Assembly (NCBI GenBank): GCA_946549155.1
Contig: CAMNQN010000135.1
Location: 1 to 9,385 of the forward strand
Direction of reading: 5' to 3'
DNA length: 9,385 nt
Source: an uncultured Lachnospiraceae bacterium
GTDB taxonomy: Bacteria; Bacillota; Clostridia; Lachnospirales; Lachnospiraceae
The notes beneath the pieces were generated by a model, which saw nothing but the letters and a program-made list of their open reading frames with translations, was not told the DNA's origin and did no database searches. Below, in pieces: positions 1 through 6,446 of the stretch. Both the position numbers and the translations under genes were made by a program. Every line of letters starts with the position of its first letter. Position 1 is the stretch's first letter.

Positions 1-70
1 TTACAAATTATAAAAAACCCCACCGGCCCCCCCTTCTGTAGATTGACAGGAATGGGATCCATTTCGCGGG

Positions 71-99
71 ACAGTCTGTGCCGCTGTGAACGGTAACCG
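71..99. other. Two short odd palindromes upstream of the first ORF
   Basis: ACAG-T-CTGT (71-79) and CGGT-A-ACCG (91-99) are two perfect 4-bp-arm palindromes whose centres are 20 bases apart, about two helical turns. They lie in the short region before the first ribosome binding site. The arms are so short that chance is a fair explanation. No promoter can be tied to them. Confidence 0.12.
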
Positions 100-120
100 G
101 CGTGTATTTTCTGTGAATTT

Positions 121-125
121 GGAGG
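121..125 (+). promoter_or_regulatory. Ribosome binding site of the small ORF
   Basis: GGAGG lies 6 bases before the GTG at 132 and 3 bases before an in-frame GTG at 129. The spacing favours 132. This strong Shine-Dalgarno sequence is about 110 bases upstream of the transglutaminase start, so it cannot serve that gene. It is the best argument that something is translated here. Confidence 0.45.
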
Positions 126-131
126 AAAGTG

Positions 132-242
132 GTGGATTTATTGGAAAAGATGATTTATGATAAACTATCAGGAGAATTATCGCTTTTTGCGAATCTGGAT
201 TCTGACACGGAATGTCAGGCAGATAAAGAGGAGGCATTATGA
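132..242 (+). CDS. Candidate small protein or leader peptide (36 aa)
   Basis: This is a GTG-started frame of 36 codons beginning VDLLEKMIYDKLSGEL and ending in TGA. GGAGG sits 6 bases upstream of the start, and the frame is closed upstream by a TGA at 114-116. Its stop overlaps the ATG of the transglutaminase gene as ATGA (239-242), the usual layout for translational coupling. The peptide is acidic and its first half could form an amphipathic helix. It has one cysteine, no membrane segment and no signal peptide. I do not recognise a family. Its base composition is visibly more AT-rich than the genes downstream. It could be a real small protein, a leader that tunes translation of the operon, or a chance frame: 36 stop-free codons are not rare, and ATGA arises whenever the second codon begins with A. 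Confidence 0.38.
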   Translation: MDLLEKMIYDKLSGELSLFANLDSDTECQADKEEAL

Positions 243-2695
243 GGAAACGTGTTGGACGAAAAAAATTTGCTAGTATATTTCTTTGTCTGGCTATCGTTTT
301 TCAGACGGGAGCGCTGGCCCGGGGAGAGGATCTGGCTGCCGCCGGAGAGGAGAGCTTCCTTTCGGCGGATGTTTTGGAAGAGGCAGACCTTGGAGATGCT
401 GACGGACAGTCCCCCCGGATGGAGGACCGCCTGCAGATGGAGAGTCAGACGGCGGGGGCGGGCGCTGCGGAAGAGGCCAGCCCGGAGGATGGCCTGCTGA
501 TGGATGAGGATGCGCCGGACGGCAGTCAGCCGGGGAGTGTGTCAGAGGATCAGCCGGGGAGTGCGTCAGATGGTCAGATCGGGGGCATATCAGATGGCCA
601 GGATGGAGAGGGACTGCTGCAGGAGACCGGGGCTGTTTCCGGGAATTTGGCGCAGGATGCGGAGGGTATTCTGGAGGATCCGGATGAGGAGGAGCTGCAG
701 GAGTTTTCTTTTACGGAGACAGTGGAGCTGGAGGACCCGTTCGTGGCATCCGGACAAGGCTCTTCTGTGGGCATTCGCAGGTTCCGGCTGGCAGCGCAGT
801 ACAACGGCTGTTTTGGAAATCAGCTTTCCGGTTCTGCGCGGACGTTTTATGACGCCCGGGTGAAATATTATGTCACGGACCGGAAGATCGGTCAGATGGT
901 ATTGGATTATACCAGCAGTACCAGCCCCTACACCTTCGCTGCGGAGCTTACAGAGGACGGAACAGGGATTAATAAAGACACAGAGGAATACAGTGCGCTC
1001 ATGCAGCAGGTAATGTTTGACCTGCAGTCCTCTCTGGACGCGTTTGTCTATGATCATCCGGAAATTTTCTGGCTGAGAGGCGGGAGCGTCAGCTATAAGG
1101 TCAGCGCGGTGGGAAGTGCCGGCAAGGGATATGTGGGATACGTGTCGGAGCTGTGCTATGCTCCCACGGCGGCGTTCCCGGGGGCGGCTTCCCTGGTGGC
1201 ACAGTATGATGCGGCAGTGTCCCGGGTGGTGAAGCAGATTCGTGCAGGGGCGGATAGGAACGGGGATGGAACCGTGGAGCAGCTGGAGCTGCTTATGGCG
1301 GCCCACGATTACCTGTGCCAGCGCTTCTATTATGATCATGACGCGTACGTCAATTATGAGTATACAGGGGATTACCGGATTTTCTGTTCTGCAGGGGCGT
1401 TTCTGGACAGTGTGGGAACCGGCGTGGTCTGTGAGGGCTATGCGAAGGCCTTTAAGGTGATCTGCGACCAGCTGGGGATTCCCTGCGTGCTGATCGGGGG
1501 AAGCGTCGTGCAGAGTACCGGGACGGAGGGCCACATGTGGAACGGCGTGCAGCTAAACGCGAAATGGTATCTGATGGATGTGACCTGGGATGACGACAGT
1601 GGGGCGATTTCCTATCAATATTTTATGGTGGGAAACAATCTGCCTGGAAGAACCAGCTCCGGAAATTTTGGCGGCGCTGAGCTTAGCACCATATTTGTCT
1701 ATCCGCAGCTGGAGACGGAAGCTCTTGCCTACTGTGAGGGAATGAGGCATATGGCGGTGGCGGGGCAGGTGGTGGCGCCCACCTGCACTGCGCAGGGGTA
1801 TACCATATATACCTGCGGCAGGTGCGGCTATTCGTATAGAGGAAACGAAAAGGCGGCGCTGGGCCATGCCTACAGCAGAGGAGTCTGTACCCGCTGCAAG
1901 GCAACAGAGTCCACTCACAGCTACAGCAACGGCATCTGTGTCCGCTGCGGCATCGGAAACAGCATAACAAGCGCCGTTGTCTCCGCCATATCCAGCCAAG
2001 CTTATGGAGCCAAGGCCCTTACCCCGGCAGTAACGGTGAAGTTTGGCACGAATGTGCTGAAGAATGGCACGGATTACACGGTGACTTACAAAAATAATAC
2101 AAAGCTGGGCACTGCCTCCGCGACGGTAACCGGAATTGGAATTTACAGGGGCACGGTCACAAAGACCTTTCAGATTGTGCGCAAATCCGTTTCCAAGCTG
2201 ACGATTTCGGCCATTAAGGACCGCACTTATACGGGCAAGACACAGAAGCCGTCGGTGACGGTCAGGAACAACGGCGTGAAGCTGACAAAGAACAGGGATT
2301 ACACCGTCAGCTATTCAAAGAATAAGAGTATCGGCCAGGCGGTAATTACCATCAAGGGTAAGGGGAATTATACGGGAACAAAGAAGATATACTTTACTAT
2401 TGTCCCCAAAACGCCGACTCTGTCCAAGGTGAAATCCTCTTCCAGGGGCAAGCTGACCGCATCCTGGAAAAGAGTGTCCGGAGTCAGCGGATACCAGATT
2501 CAGTATTCTTTAAAAAGTAATTTCAGCAGTGTAAAGTCTGTCACGGCGGGCTCCTCGGCTTCGTCAAAGACGATCAGCAAGCTGGCGAAGGGCAAGGTGT
2601 ATTATGTGCGGGTGCGCAGCTACAAAAAGGTAAGCGGCAAGAAATATTACAGCGCCTGGAGTAAGGCGAAAAAGGTGACTGTGAAGAAAAAATAG
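239..2695 (+). CDS. Secreted transglutaminase-like protein with Ig-like and FN3 domains
   Basis: This is an exported 818-residue protein. The signal peptide has a basic start (RKRVGRKK), a hydrophobic core at about 10-24 and likely cleavage near ALA 25-27. Residues 30-165 are an acidic, low-complexity segment. A transglutaminase-like (papain-fold) core spans about 355-455 with the expected triad: Cys398 in GVVCEGYAKAF, His432 in GHMWN and Asp447 in DVTWDD. A canonical EF-hand loop (339-350) lies just before it. Residues 516-570 hold CxxC pairs (526/529, 550/553, 567/570). Two Ig-like repeats of about 75 residues follow (575-648, 651-723), then a fibronectin III domain (725-817) with a lysine-rich end. 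No LPXTG anchor or final membrane helix is present, so attachment would be non-covalent, or the protein is released. Members of this superfamily act as proteases, peptidoglycan-modifying enzymes or crosslinkers; the substrate cannot be told here. The start is supported by GAGGAGG at 228-234, 4 bases upstream. The next gene follows after 25 bases without a terminator, which suggests shared transcription with the stator genes. Confidence 0.9.
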   Translation: MRKRVGRKKFASIFLCLAIVFQTGALARGEDLAAAGEESFLSADVLEEADLGDADGQSPRMEDRLQMESQTAGAGAAEEASPEDGLLMDEDAPDGSQPGSVSEDQPGSASDGQIGGISDGQDGEGLLQETGAVSGNLAQDAEGILEDPDEEELQEFSFTETVELEDPFVASGQGSSVGIRRFRLAAQYNGCFGNQLSGSARTFYDARVKYYVTDRKIGQMVLDYTSSTSPYTFAAELTEDGTGINKDTEEYSALMQQVMFDLQSSLDAFVYDHPEIFWLRGGSVSYKVSAVGSAGKGYVGYVSELCYAPTAAFPGAASLVAQYDAAVSRVVKQIRAGADRNGDGTVEQLELLMAAHDYLCQRFYYDHDAYVNYEYTGDYRIFCSAGAFLDSVGTGVVCEGYAKAFKVICDQLGIPCVLIGGSVVQSTGTEGHMWNGVQLNAKWYLMDVTWDDDSGAISYQYFMVGNNLPGRTSSGNFGGAELSTIFVYPQLETEALAYCEGMRHMAVAGQVVAPTCTAQGYTIYTCGRCGYSYRGNEKAALGHAYSRGVCTRCKATESTHSYSNGICVRCGIGNSITSAVVSAISSQAYGAKALTPAVTVKFGTNVLKNGTDYTVTYKNNTKLGTASATVTGIGIYRGTVTKTFQIVRKSVSKLTISAIKDRTYTGKTQKPSVTVRNNGVKLTKNRDYTVSYSKNKSIGQAVITIKGKGNYTGTKKIYFTIVPKTPTLSKVKSSSRGKLTASWKRVSGVSGYQIQYSLKSNFSSVKSVTAGSSASSKTISKLAKGKVYYVRVRSYKKVSGKKYYSAWSKAKKVTVKKK
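527..598 (+). repeat. 24-bp tandem repeat (3 units) in the acidic segment
   Basis: Three in-frame units of 24 bases encode QPGSVSED, QPGSASDG and QIGGISDG (residues 97-120), and the start of a fourth (QDG) follows. The repeat lies in the disordered acidic part behind the signal peptide. In-frame repeats of this kind can change copy number by slippage without breaking the gene. Confidence 0.7.
1253..1288 (+). other. EF-hand calcium-binding loop
   Basis: Residues 339-350 read DRNGDGTVEQLE. This fits the 12-residue EF-hand loop: Asp at 1, Asn at 3, Asp at 5, Gly at 6, a hydrophobic residue at 8 and Glu at 12. The flanking stretches (about 322-336 and 349-361) look helical. The loop directly precedes the transglutaminase core, so calcium could stabilise or gate the enzyme domain; that role is inference. 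Confidence 0.7.
1961..2407 (+). repeat. Two tandem Ig-like protein repeats of about 75 residues
   Basis: The repeats share the order YxGK/A...P.VTV, then NG.DYTV.Y.NN, G.A..T.TG, a Y.GT step and a final F.IV strand. This module is widespread in secreted proteins of Clostridia. The repeats have diverged at the DNA level, so this is an old duplication. They probably serve as stalk or wall-binding modules between the enzyme and the C-terminal FN3 domain. Confidence 0.75.
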
Positions 2696-2705
2696 AAAGA
2701 TACAA

Positions 2706-2711
2706 AGGGGG
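2706..2711 (+). promoter_or_regulatory. Ribosome binding site deciding the MotA-like start
   Basis: AGGGGG lies 9 bases before ATG 2721 but only 3 bases before the in-frame TTG at 2715. This makes 2721 the better start. Confidence 0.7.
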
Positions 2712-2720
2712 TATTTGGGC

Positions 2721-4109
2721 ATGAGGAAGGTTTCCAATGTGTTAACAGGGGTTTTGGCGGCGGCAGTGTGTGTCTTTATTTCGCTGATGGCCGTGGAGTC
2801 GGATGTCTATACCATGATCTATAATCTGGTATTTCTGGGGATTATGCTGGTGATTATTTTCTGCGCCTGGATCTTTGGGTTCCGGCGGATGCATCAGACG
2901 GTCAGAGGGATGGAGCAGGCGTCAGGCAAGCTGGTGGAGATCTACAAAAATAAGGGCGGTATTTCCGAGATCACAGTACCGGGTTCACAGATTTTCGGGG
3001 TGGAATATCTGGACCACAAGTATCAGGAGTATCTGGCATATCTGAGAAAAACCAACAGCCCCTGCGATATCGGGGATTATATCGGTGAATATGAGATCAA
3101 TAATTACATCCACCGGAAGCTGGTGGAGATGGTGCCGGACATTCTGACCAGTTTGGGTATCCTGGGAACCTTCGTGGGCCTGGTATGGGGACTTCGCGGT
3201 TTTGATCCACAGACCTACGAGGCCATGACTTCTTCCGTGTCCTCCCTGGTAAATGGTATCAAGGTGGCGTTTATTACCTCTATTTACGGTATTGTCCTGT
3301 CCATGGCCTTCGGGTACTGGCTGCGGGGCGCGCTGTCTGAGGTGTCTGAGAGCCTGGACAATTTTCTGGATAAATATTATCTCTGCGCGGTTCCGCCCAC
3401 GGATGCCACAGCCATGAATCATGTGCTGTCCAACCAGAGGGAACAGACTAAGGTGATGAAAAGCATGGCGGCGGAGCTGGCGGAGCAGGTGGCGGCCAGC
3501 TTTGAGGAGCATGTGGGGCCTGCCATGGACCATATGAACCAGACCATGGAGAGCTTCACGGAGGTGGTTACCTTAAATCAGGAGCAGCTTTTGGAGAACA
3601 TTACCAGGCGTGTCATGGACAGCATGAAGCGGGAGATGATGTCGGAGTTTACGGAGATGCGGACGTTGTTAAAGGCTTCTAACTCCGCCCAGAAGGATTA
3701 TCTGCAGTTTATGTCGGAGGCCCAGGGACGGTTCCAGAAGGATTTCCTGGCAGGGGAGAAGGAACTGGCACGGGTGATGCAAGCCACCAGCGTCAGCCAG
3801 GAGGAATGTATGCGGGTGACCAGCGCCAGCCAGGAGGAGTGTCTGAAGGCAATGCGGACCCAGCAGGAAAATCTGCGGGAATTTGTGGACTATATGGCTC
3901 AGGTAATGGAAAAAATGGTGGTGCTTAATGAGATGAGCAACCGCACGCTGGATCAGGTGACGAGGCAGTTAAAGGAGGTTTCGGCGCCGGAGAATCCGGA
4001 GCTGGGCGAGCTGATGGAAAAAATGGACCGGCTGGTTACGCTGATGGAAAAGCAGCAAAAACAGCTGTCTCAGAACGGAAAAAAGGGTCTTTTTCGTTCC
4101 GGAAAGTAG
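2721..4109 (+). CDS. MotA/TolQ/ExbB-family ion-channel protein with long coiled-coil tail
   Basis: This 462-residue membrane protein is the likely channel-forming subunit of an ion-driven stator. Membrane helices are visible at about 7-27, 33-54, 141-158 and 178-203, with a cytoplasmic loop of about 85 residues between the second and third, as in MotA. The third helix carries LGILGTFVGL (145-154) and the fourth GIKVAFITSIYG (179-190). These match the conserved TolQ/ExbB pore-helix motifs, with Thr150 and Thr186 as likely pore residues. From about 204 to 450 the protein is a long, highly charged helical, probably coiled-coil tail facing the cytoplasm. Flagellar MotA and ExbB lack such a tail, whereas ZorA of the Zorya defence systems has one. 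The partner gene starts 12 bases downstream. No flagellar or TonB/Tol gene is in view. A longer version from TTG 2715 is possible but has a poor ribosome-site spacing. The family call is firm; the Zorya comparison rests on architecture only. Confidence 0.9.
   Translation: MRKVSNVLTGVLAAAVCVFISLMAVESDVYTMIYNLVFLGIMLVIIFCAWIFGFRRMHQTVRGMEQASGKLVEIYKNKGGISEITVPGSQIFGVEYLDHKYQEYLAYLRKTNSPCDIGDYIGEYEINNYIHRKLVEMVPDILTSLGILGTFVGLVWGLRGFDPQTYEAMTSSVSSLVNGIKVAFITSIYGIVLSMAFGYWLRGALSEVSESLDNFLDKYYLCAVPPTDATAMNHVLSNQREQTKVMKSMAAELAEQVAASFEEHVGPAMDHMNQTMESFTEVVTLNQEQLLENITRRVMDSMKREMMSEFTEMRTLLKASNSAQKDYLQFMSEAQGRFQKDFLAGEKELARVMQATSVSQEECMRVTSASQEECLKAMRTQQENLREFVDYMAQVMEKMVVLNEMSNRTLDQVTRQLKEVSAPENPELGELMEKMDRLVTLMEKQQKQLSQNGKKGLFRSGK
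3783..3848 (+). repeat. 33-bp tandem duplication in the MotA-like tail
   Basis: Two consecutive 33-base units encode ATSVSQEECMR and VTSASQEECLK (residues 355-365 and 366-376). The DNA copies are still close, so the duplication looks fairly recent. Eleven residues make three helical turns, so the unit extends the helical tail without changing its phase. Confidence 0.75.
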
Positions 4110-4113
4110 GAGG
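4108..4113 (+). promoter_or_regulatory. Ribosome binding site deciding the MotB-like start
   Basis: AGGAGG overlaps the TAG stop of the preceding gene and lies 8 bases before ATG 4122. An in-frame GTG at 4113 begins inside this site and so cannot be the start it serves. Confidence 0.8.
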
Positions 4114-4121
4114 TGGTTTGG

Positions 4122-5135
4122 ATGAAACAGGTGAACCGCAGAAAAATGCGGGATACGTCCAGTCACAATGTCTGGCGTTCCTACTCTGATATGATGTCCG
4201 GGCTGCTGCTGCTTTTCGTGCTGATTATGGCCGTGTGCCTGATGCAGGCGCAGAAAAATTATACGGAGAAGCTGGCGGAGCAGGCCAAGCAGTTACAGAC
4301 GCAAAATGCGCTGGACGCCAGCCAGAGCCAGATCGATGAGCAGGCCAGCCAGCTGGCCACCCAGCAGAGTACCCTGGATGAACAGGCGGCGGCGCTGGAG
4401 GCTCTGCAAAGCACCCTGTCGGCCCAGGCTGCGGAGCTGGAGACGAAGGAAAAGGATCTTCTGACCAGCCAGCAGAAGCTGGACGAGCAAAACAGCCTGC
4501 TGCTTCAGCAGGAGGCGGCGCTGACAGCCAGTCAGCAGAAGCTGGACGAGCAGACCACGCTGATGACCCAGCAGCAGGAGAAGATTGACCAGATTATCGG
4601 TGTGAAGGCGGATCTGATTGCCTCCCTGAATGATGAATTTAAGGCTAACCAGATCAATGTGGAGATTGATTACCAGACCGGCGCGATTGTACTGGATTCC
4701 AGTGTGCTCTTCGACTACAATGAGAGCGTTCTGACAGAGGCGGGCGCTTCGATTTTAGCTCAGATTTTGCCGGTGTACTGCAAGGTGCTGCTCAGCCAGG
4801 AGTATGAACCTTACCTGGCAGAGGTAATCATTGATGGATATACGGATACCACCGGAAACTATATTACGAATCTGGACCTGTCCCAGCGCAGGGCCTTTGC
4901 GGTGGCGGAGTATCTGATTAATATGAAGGACTCTTTTCTGTCCGGCGCGGAGAGTGAGATTCTCACGGAGAAGCTGACGGCCAATGGCCGCTCCATGAGC
5001 AATCCAATTCTGGACGAAAACGGAAATGTGGATATGGACGCTTCCCGCCGTGTGGAAGTGAAATTCCGGCTGAAGGATGAGGAGATGATGGCAGAGCTGC
5101 AGAACATTATCGAGGAGACAAAGCTGGAGGAATAA
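4122..5135 (+). CDS. MotB/OmpA-family stator protein with coiled-coil spacer
   Basis: This 337-residue protein has a short cytoplasmic N-terminus, one membrane helix (about 24-44), a Gln-rich coiled coil (about 44-158) and an OmpA-like peptidoglycan-binding domain (about 180-318). The helix begins SYSDMMSGLLLLFVLIM; Asp23 matches the ion-carrying aspartate of MotB (the YADMM motif). The OmpA domain shows GYTDTTGNYITNLDLSQRRA, where Asp242 and Arg257 have the spacing of the peptidoglycan-binding Asp and Arg of E. coli OmpA, and it ends with the usual RRVEVKF strand. The protein should pair with the MotA-like subunit and anchor it to the wall. The spacer of about 115 residues is much longer than in flagellar MotB; as a straight helix it would reach roughly 17 nm (about 0.15 nm per residue), which suits a thick Gram-positive wall. 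The gene ends TAATAA, and sbcD starts 3 bases after the first stop, with its ribosome binding site inside this gene. This suggests linked translation. Confidence 0.92.
   Translation: MKQVNRRKMRDTSSHNVWRSYSDMMSGLLLLFVLIMAVCLMQAQKNYTEKLAEQAKQLQTQNALDASQSQIDEQASQLATQQSTLDEQAAALEALQSTLSAQAAELETKEKDLLTSQQKLDEQNSLLLQQEAALTASQQKLDEQTTLMTQQQEKIDQIIGVKADLIASLNDEFKANQINVEIDYQTGAIVLDSSVLFDYNESVLTEAGASILAQILPVYCKVLLSQEYEPYLAEVIIDGYTDTTGNYITNLDLSQRRAFAVAEYLINMKDSFLSGAESEILTEKLTANGRSMSNPILDENGNVDMDASRRVEVKFRLKDEEMMAELQNIIEETKLEE
4467..4592 (+). repeat. 63-bp (21-residue) repeats in the MotB-like coiled coil
   Basis: Two adjacent 21-residue units both begin SQQKLDEQ (residues 116-123 and 137-144). The DNA coding for QQKLDEQ is nearly identical in the two. 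Older copies, SQIDEQ and STLDEQ, occur 14 residues apart further upstream. All spacings are multiples of seven, so the repeats keep the coiled-coil register and point to growth of the spacer by duplication. Confidence 0.75.
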
Positions 5136-5138
5136 TAA

Positions 5139-6374
5139 ATGTCGAAATTTATACATTTGTCTGACCTCCATATTGGAAAACGGGTGAATGAGTTTCCCAT
5201 GCTGGAGGATCAGCGTTATATTCTGGAGCAGATTTTGGCTTTGGCTGACAGAGAAAAGGTGGATGGGGTATGGATTGCCGGTGATATTTATGATAAGGCG
5301 GTTCCCTCCGCAGAGGCGGTACAGCTGTTCGATGATTTTCTGACCGGACTGGTGAAGCGGGGGCTGCAGTGTTTTATTATCAGCGGCAATCATGATTCTG
5401 CGGAACGTATCGCCTTCGGAAGCCGGCTGATGAACCGCAGCGGCGTGTACCTGTCTCCGGTTTTCGGGGGAGATGTCCGGGTGGTGGAGCTGGAGGATGC
5501 TTATGGGCCGTTTCGCATTTATCTTCTTCCTTTCCTGAAGCCGGCTCATGTAAGGCAGGCTTATCCGGAGGCGCAGATAGAAAGCAGCCAGGAGGCAATC
5601 GCCCTGGTGATGGACCGGATATACGGGCGAGGGGAATGGGAGGCCGCGGCGGAGGTGGAAACTGACGGCGGCCGGCCCGGGCAGGCTCCCGTGGGTGGAG
5701 CGGATATGCTTCCCTGGGACCCGGCCTGCCGCAATGTGATTTTAGCGCATCAGTTTCTCACAGGCGCGGCCCGGTGTGAATCGGAGGAGCTGTCCGTGGG
5801 CGGTCTGGATCAGATTTCGGCGGAGCTGTTCCGGGATTTTGATTATGTGGCGCTGGGGCATCTCCACACGCCGCAGACGGTGGGGGAGAACCATATCCGC
5901 TATTGCGGCACTCCCCTGAAATACTCTTTTTCTGAGGCGAAGGATGAAAAGTCTGTCACGGTGGTGGAATTGAAGGCGAAGGGGGAGACAGCCTGGTATA
6001 CGGTTCCATTGAAGCCCAGGCGGGACCTGCGGGAAATCCGGGGTACCTATATGGAGCTGACGGCATTGGAAAATTATAAAGGGACGGCGGTGGAGGATTA
6101 TCTGCACATTACTCTTACGGACGAGGAGGATGTGCCGGATGCTCTGGGCAAGCTGCGGAGTATTTATCCCAATATTATGAAGCTGGACTATGACAACCTG
6201 CGGACAAGAAGCAGCCGGAGCATTGCGGCTGCGGAGGAATTGGAGCAGAAGCGTCCCCTGGAGCTTTTCGAGGAGCTGTACCGGCTGCAGAACAACCAGG
6301 AGATGAGTTTGGAGCAGCGGAAATTCGCGGAGAAAATGATTGAGAAAATCTGGAGCGGACAGGAGAGCGGCTGA
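5139..6374 (+). CDS. sbcD: Exonuclease SbcCD subunit D (Mre11-like nuclease)
   Basis: This is the nuclease subunit of SbcCD, the bacterial Mre11-Rad50 complex, which cuts hairpins and processes double-strand DNA ends using manganese. All metallophosphoesterase motifs are present: Asp9 and His11 (LSDLHIG), Asp49 (GDIYD), Asn84-His85-Asp86 (SGNHDS), His204 (LAHQF), and His241 with His243 (LGHLH). The capping domain and a helical C-terminus that would contact SbcC follow. At 411 residues it is of normal family length. Residues 163-196 form a Gly/Pro/Ala-rich insertion, coded by very GC-rich DNA, between the NHD motif and the AHQF motif. The start has GGAGG 8 bases upstream, inside the MotB-like gene. 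The enzyme should be active, since no catalytic residue is missing. Its placement 3 bases after a stator gene is the unusual point. Confidence 0.96.
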   Translation: MSKFIHLSDLHIGKRVNEFPMLEDQRYILEQILALADREKVDGVWIAGDIYDKAVPSAEAVQLFDDFLTGLVKRGLQCFIISGNHDSAERIAFGSRLMNRSGVYLSPVFGGDVRVVELEDAYGPFRIYLLPFLKPAHVRQAYPEAQIESSQEAIALVMDRIYGRGEWEAAAEVETDGGRPGQAPVGGADMLPWDPACRNVILAHQFLTGAARCESEELSVGGLDQISAELFRDFDYVALGHLHTPQTVGENHIRYCGTPLKYSFSEAKDEKSVTVVELKAKGETAWYTVPLKPRRDLREIRGTYMELTALENYKGTAVEDYLHITLTDEEDVPDALGKLRSIYPNIMKLDYDNLRTRSSRSIAAAEELEQKRPLELFEELYRLQNNQEMSLEQRKFAEKMIEKIWSGQESG

Positions 6375-6446
6375 AGAGGAAAACAGACCGGAAGTATGCA
6401 CAGGAAATGATAGTAAAACGACTGGGAAGCATCAGGAGCGGAAATT
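6375..6446 (+). other. 72-base gap between sbcD and sbcC
   Basis: This is the longest spacing between the major genes of the cluster. It holds the sbcC ribosome binding site (AGGAG at 6434-6438, 8 bases before ATG). I see no terminator hairpin and no convincing promoter. A 17-codon frame at 6407-6460 has no proper ribosome site and runs into sbcC. Confidence 0.6.

Noticed and set aside
1..40. Possible reverse-strand terminator (T-tract next to a G/C-rich run)
   Set aside because: The G/C run (polyC and GGCC) does not fold into a stem before the T-tract; no complementary arm is present.
43..48. Perfect TTGACA (-35-like) sequence
   Set aside because: No TATAAT-like hexamer lies 15-19 bases downstream; that stretch is GC-rich (CGCGGG). 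The weaker TATTTT at 105-110 lacks a good -35 at proper spacing, and TATAAA at 9-14 would need a -35 outside the window.
1..237. 78-codon reverse-strand ORF at the window start
   Set aside because: The product is low in recognisable features, rich in Pro/Ser, and overlaps the better supported small forward ORF and its ribosome binding site. It looks like a chance frame.
590..1534. 314-codon reverse-strand ORF within the transglutaminase gene
   Set aside because: It is antisense to a gene with signal peptide, catalytic triad and known domains; its translation is His/Arg/Pro-rich without any motif.
2715..2720. TTG start two codons upstream for the MotA-like gene
   Set aside because: It is only 3 bases from the ribosome binding site; ATG 2721 has a 9-base spacing.
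4113..4121. GTG start three codons upstream for the MotB-like gene
   Set aside because: It lies inside the AGGAGG site itself; ATG 4122 has an 8-base spacing.
2721..5135. Flagellar motor motA-motB genes
   Set aside because: No flagellar or chemotaxis gene is nearby, the MotA-like protein has a long coiled-coil tail and TolQ/ExbB-like pore motifs, and the MotB-like protein has a 115-residue spacer. The pair fits a non-flagellar stator better.
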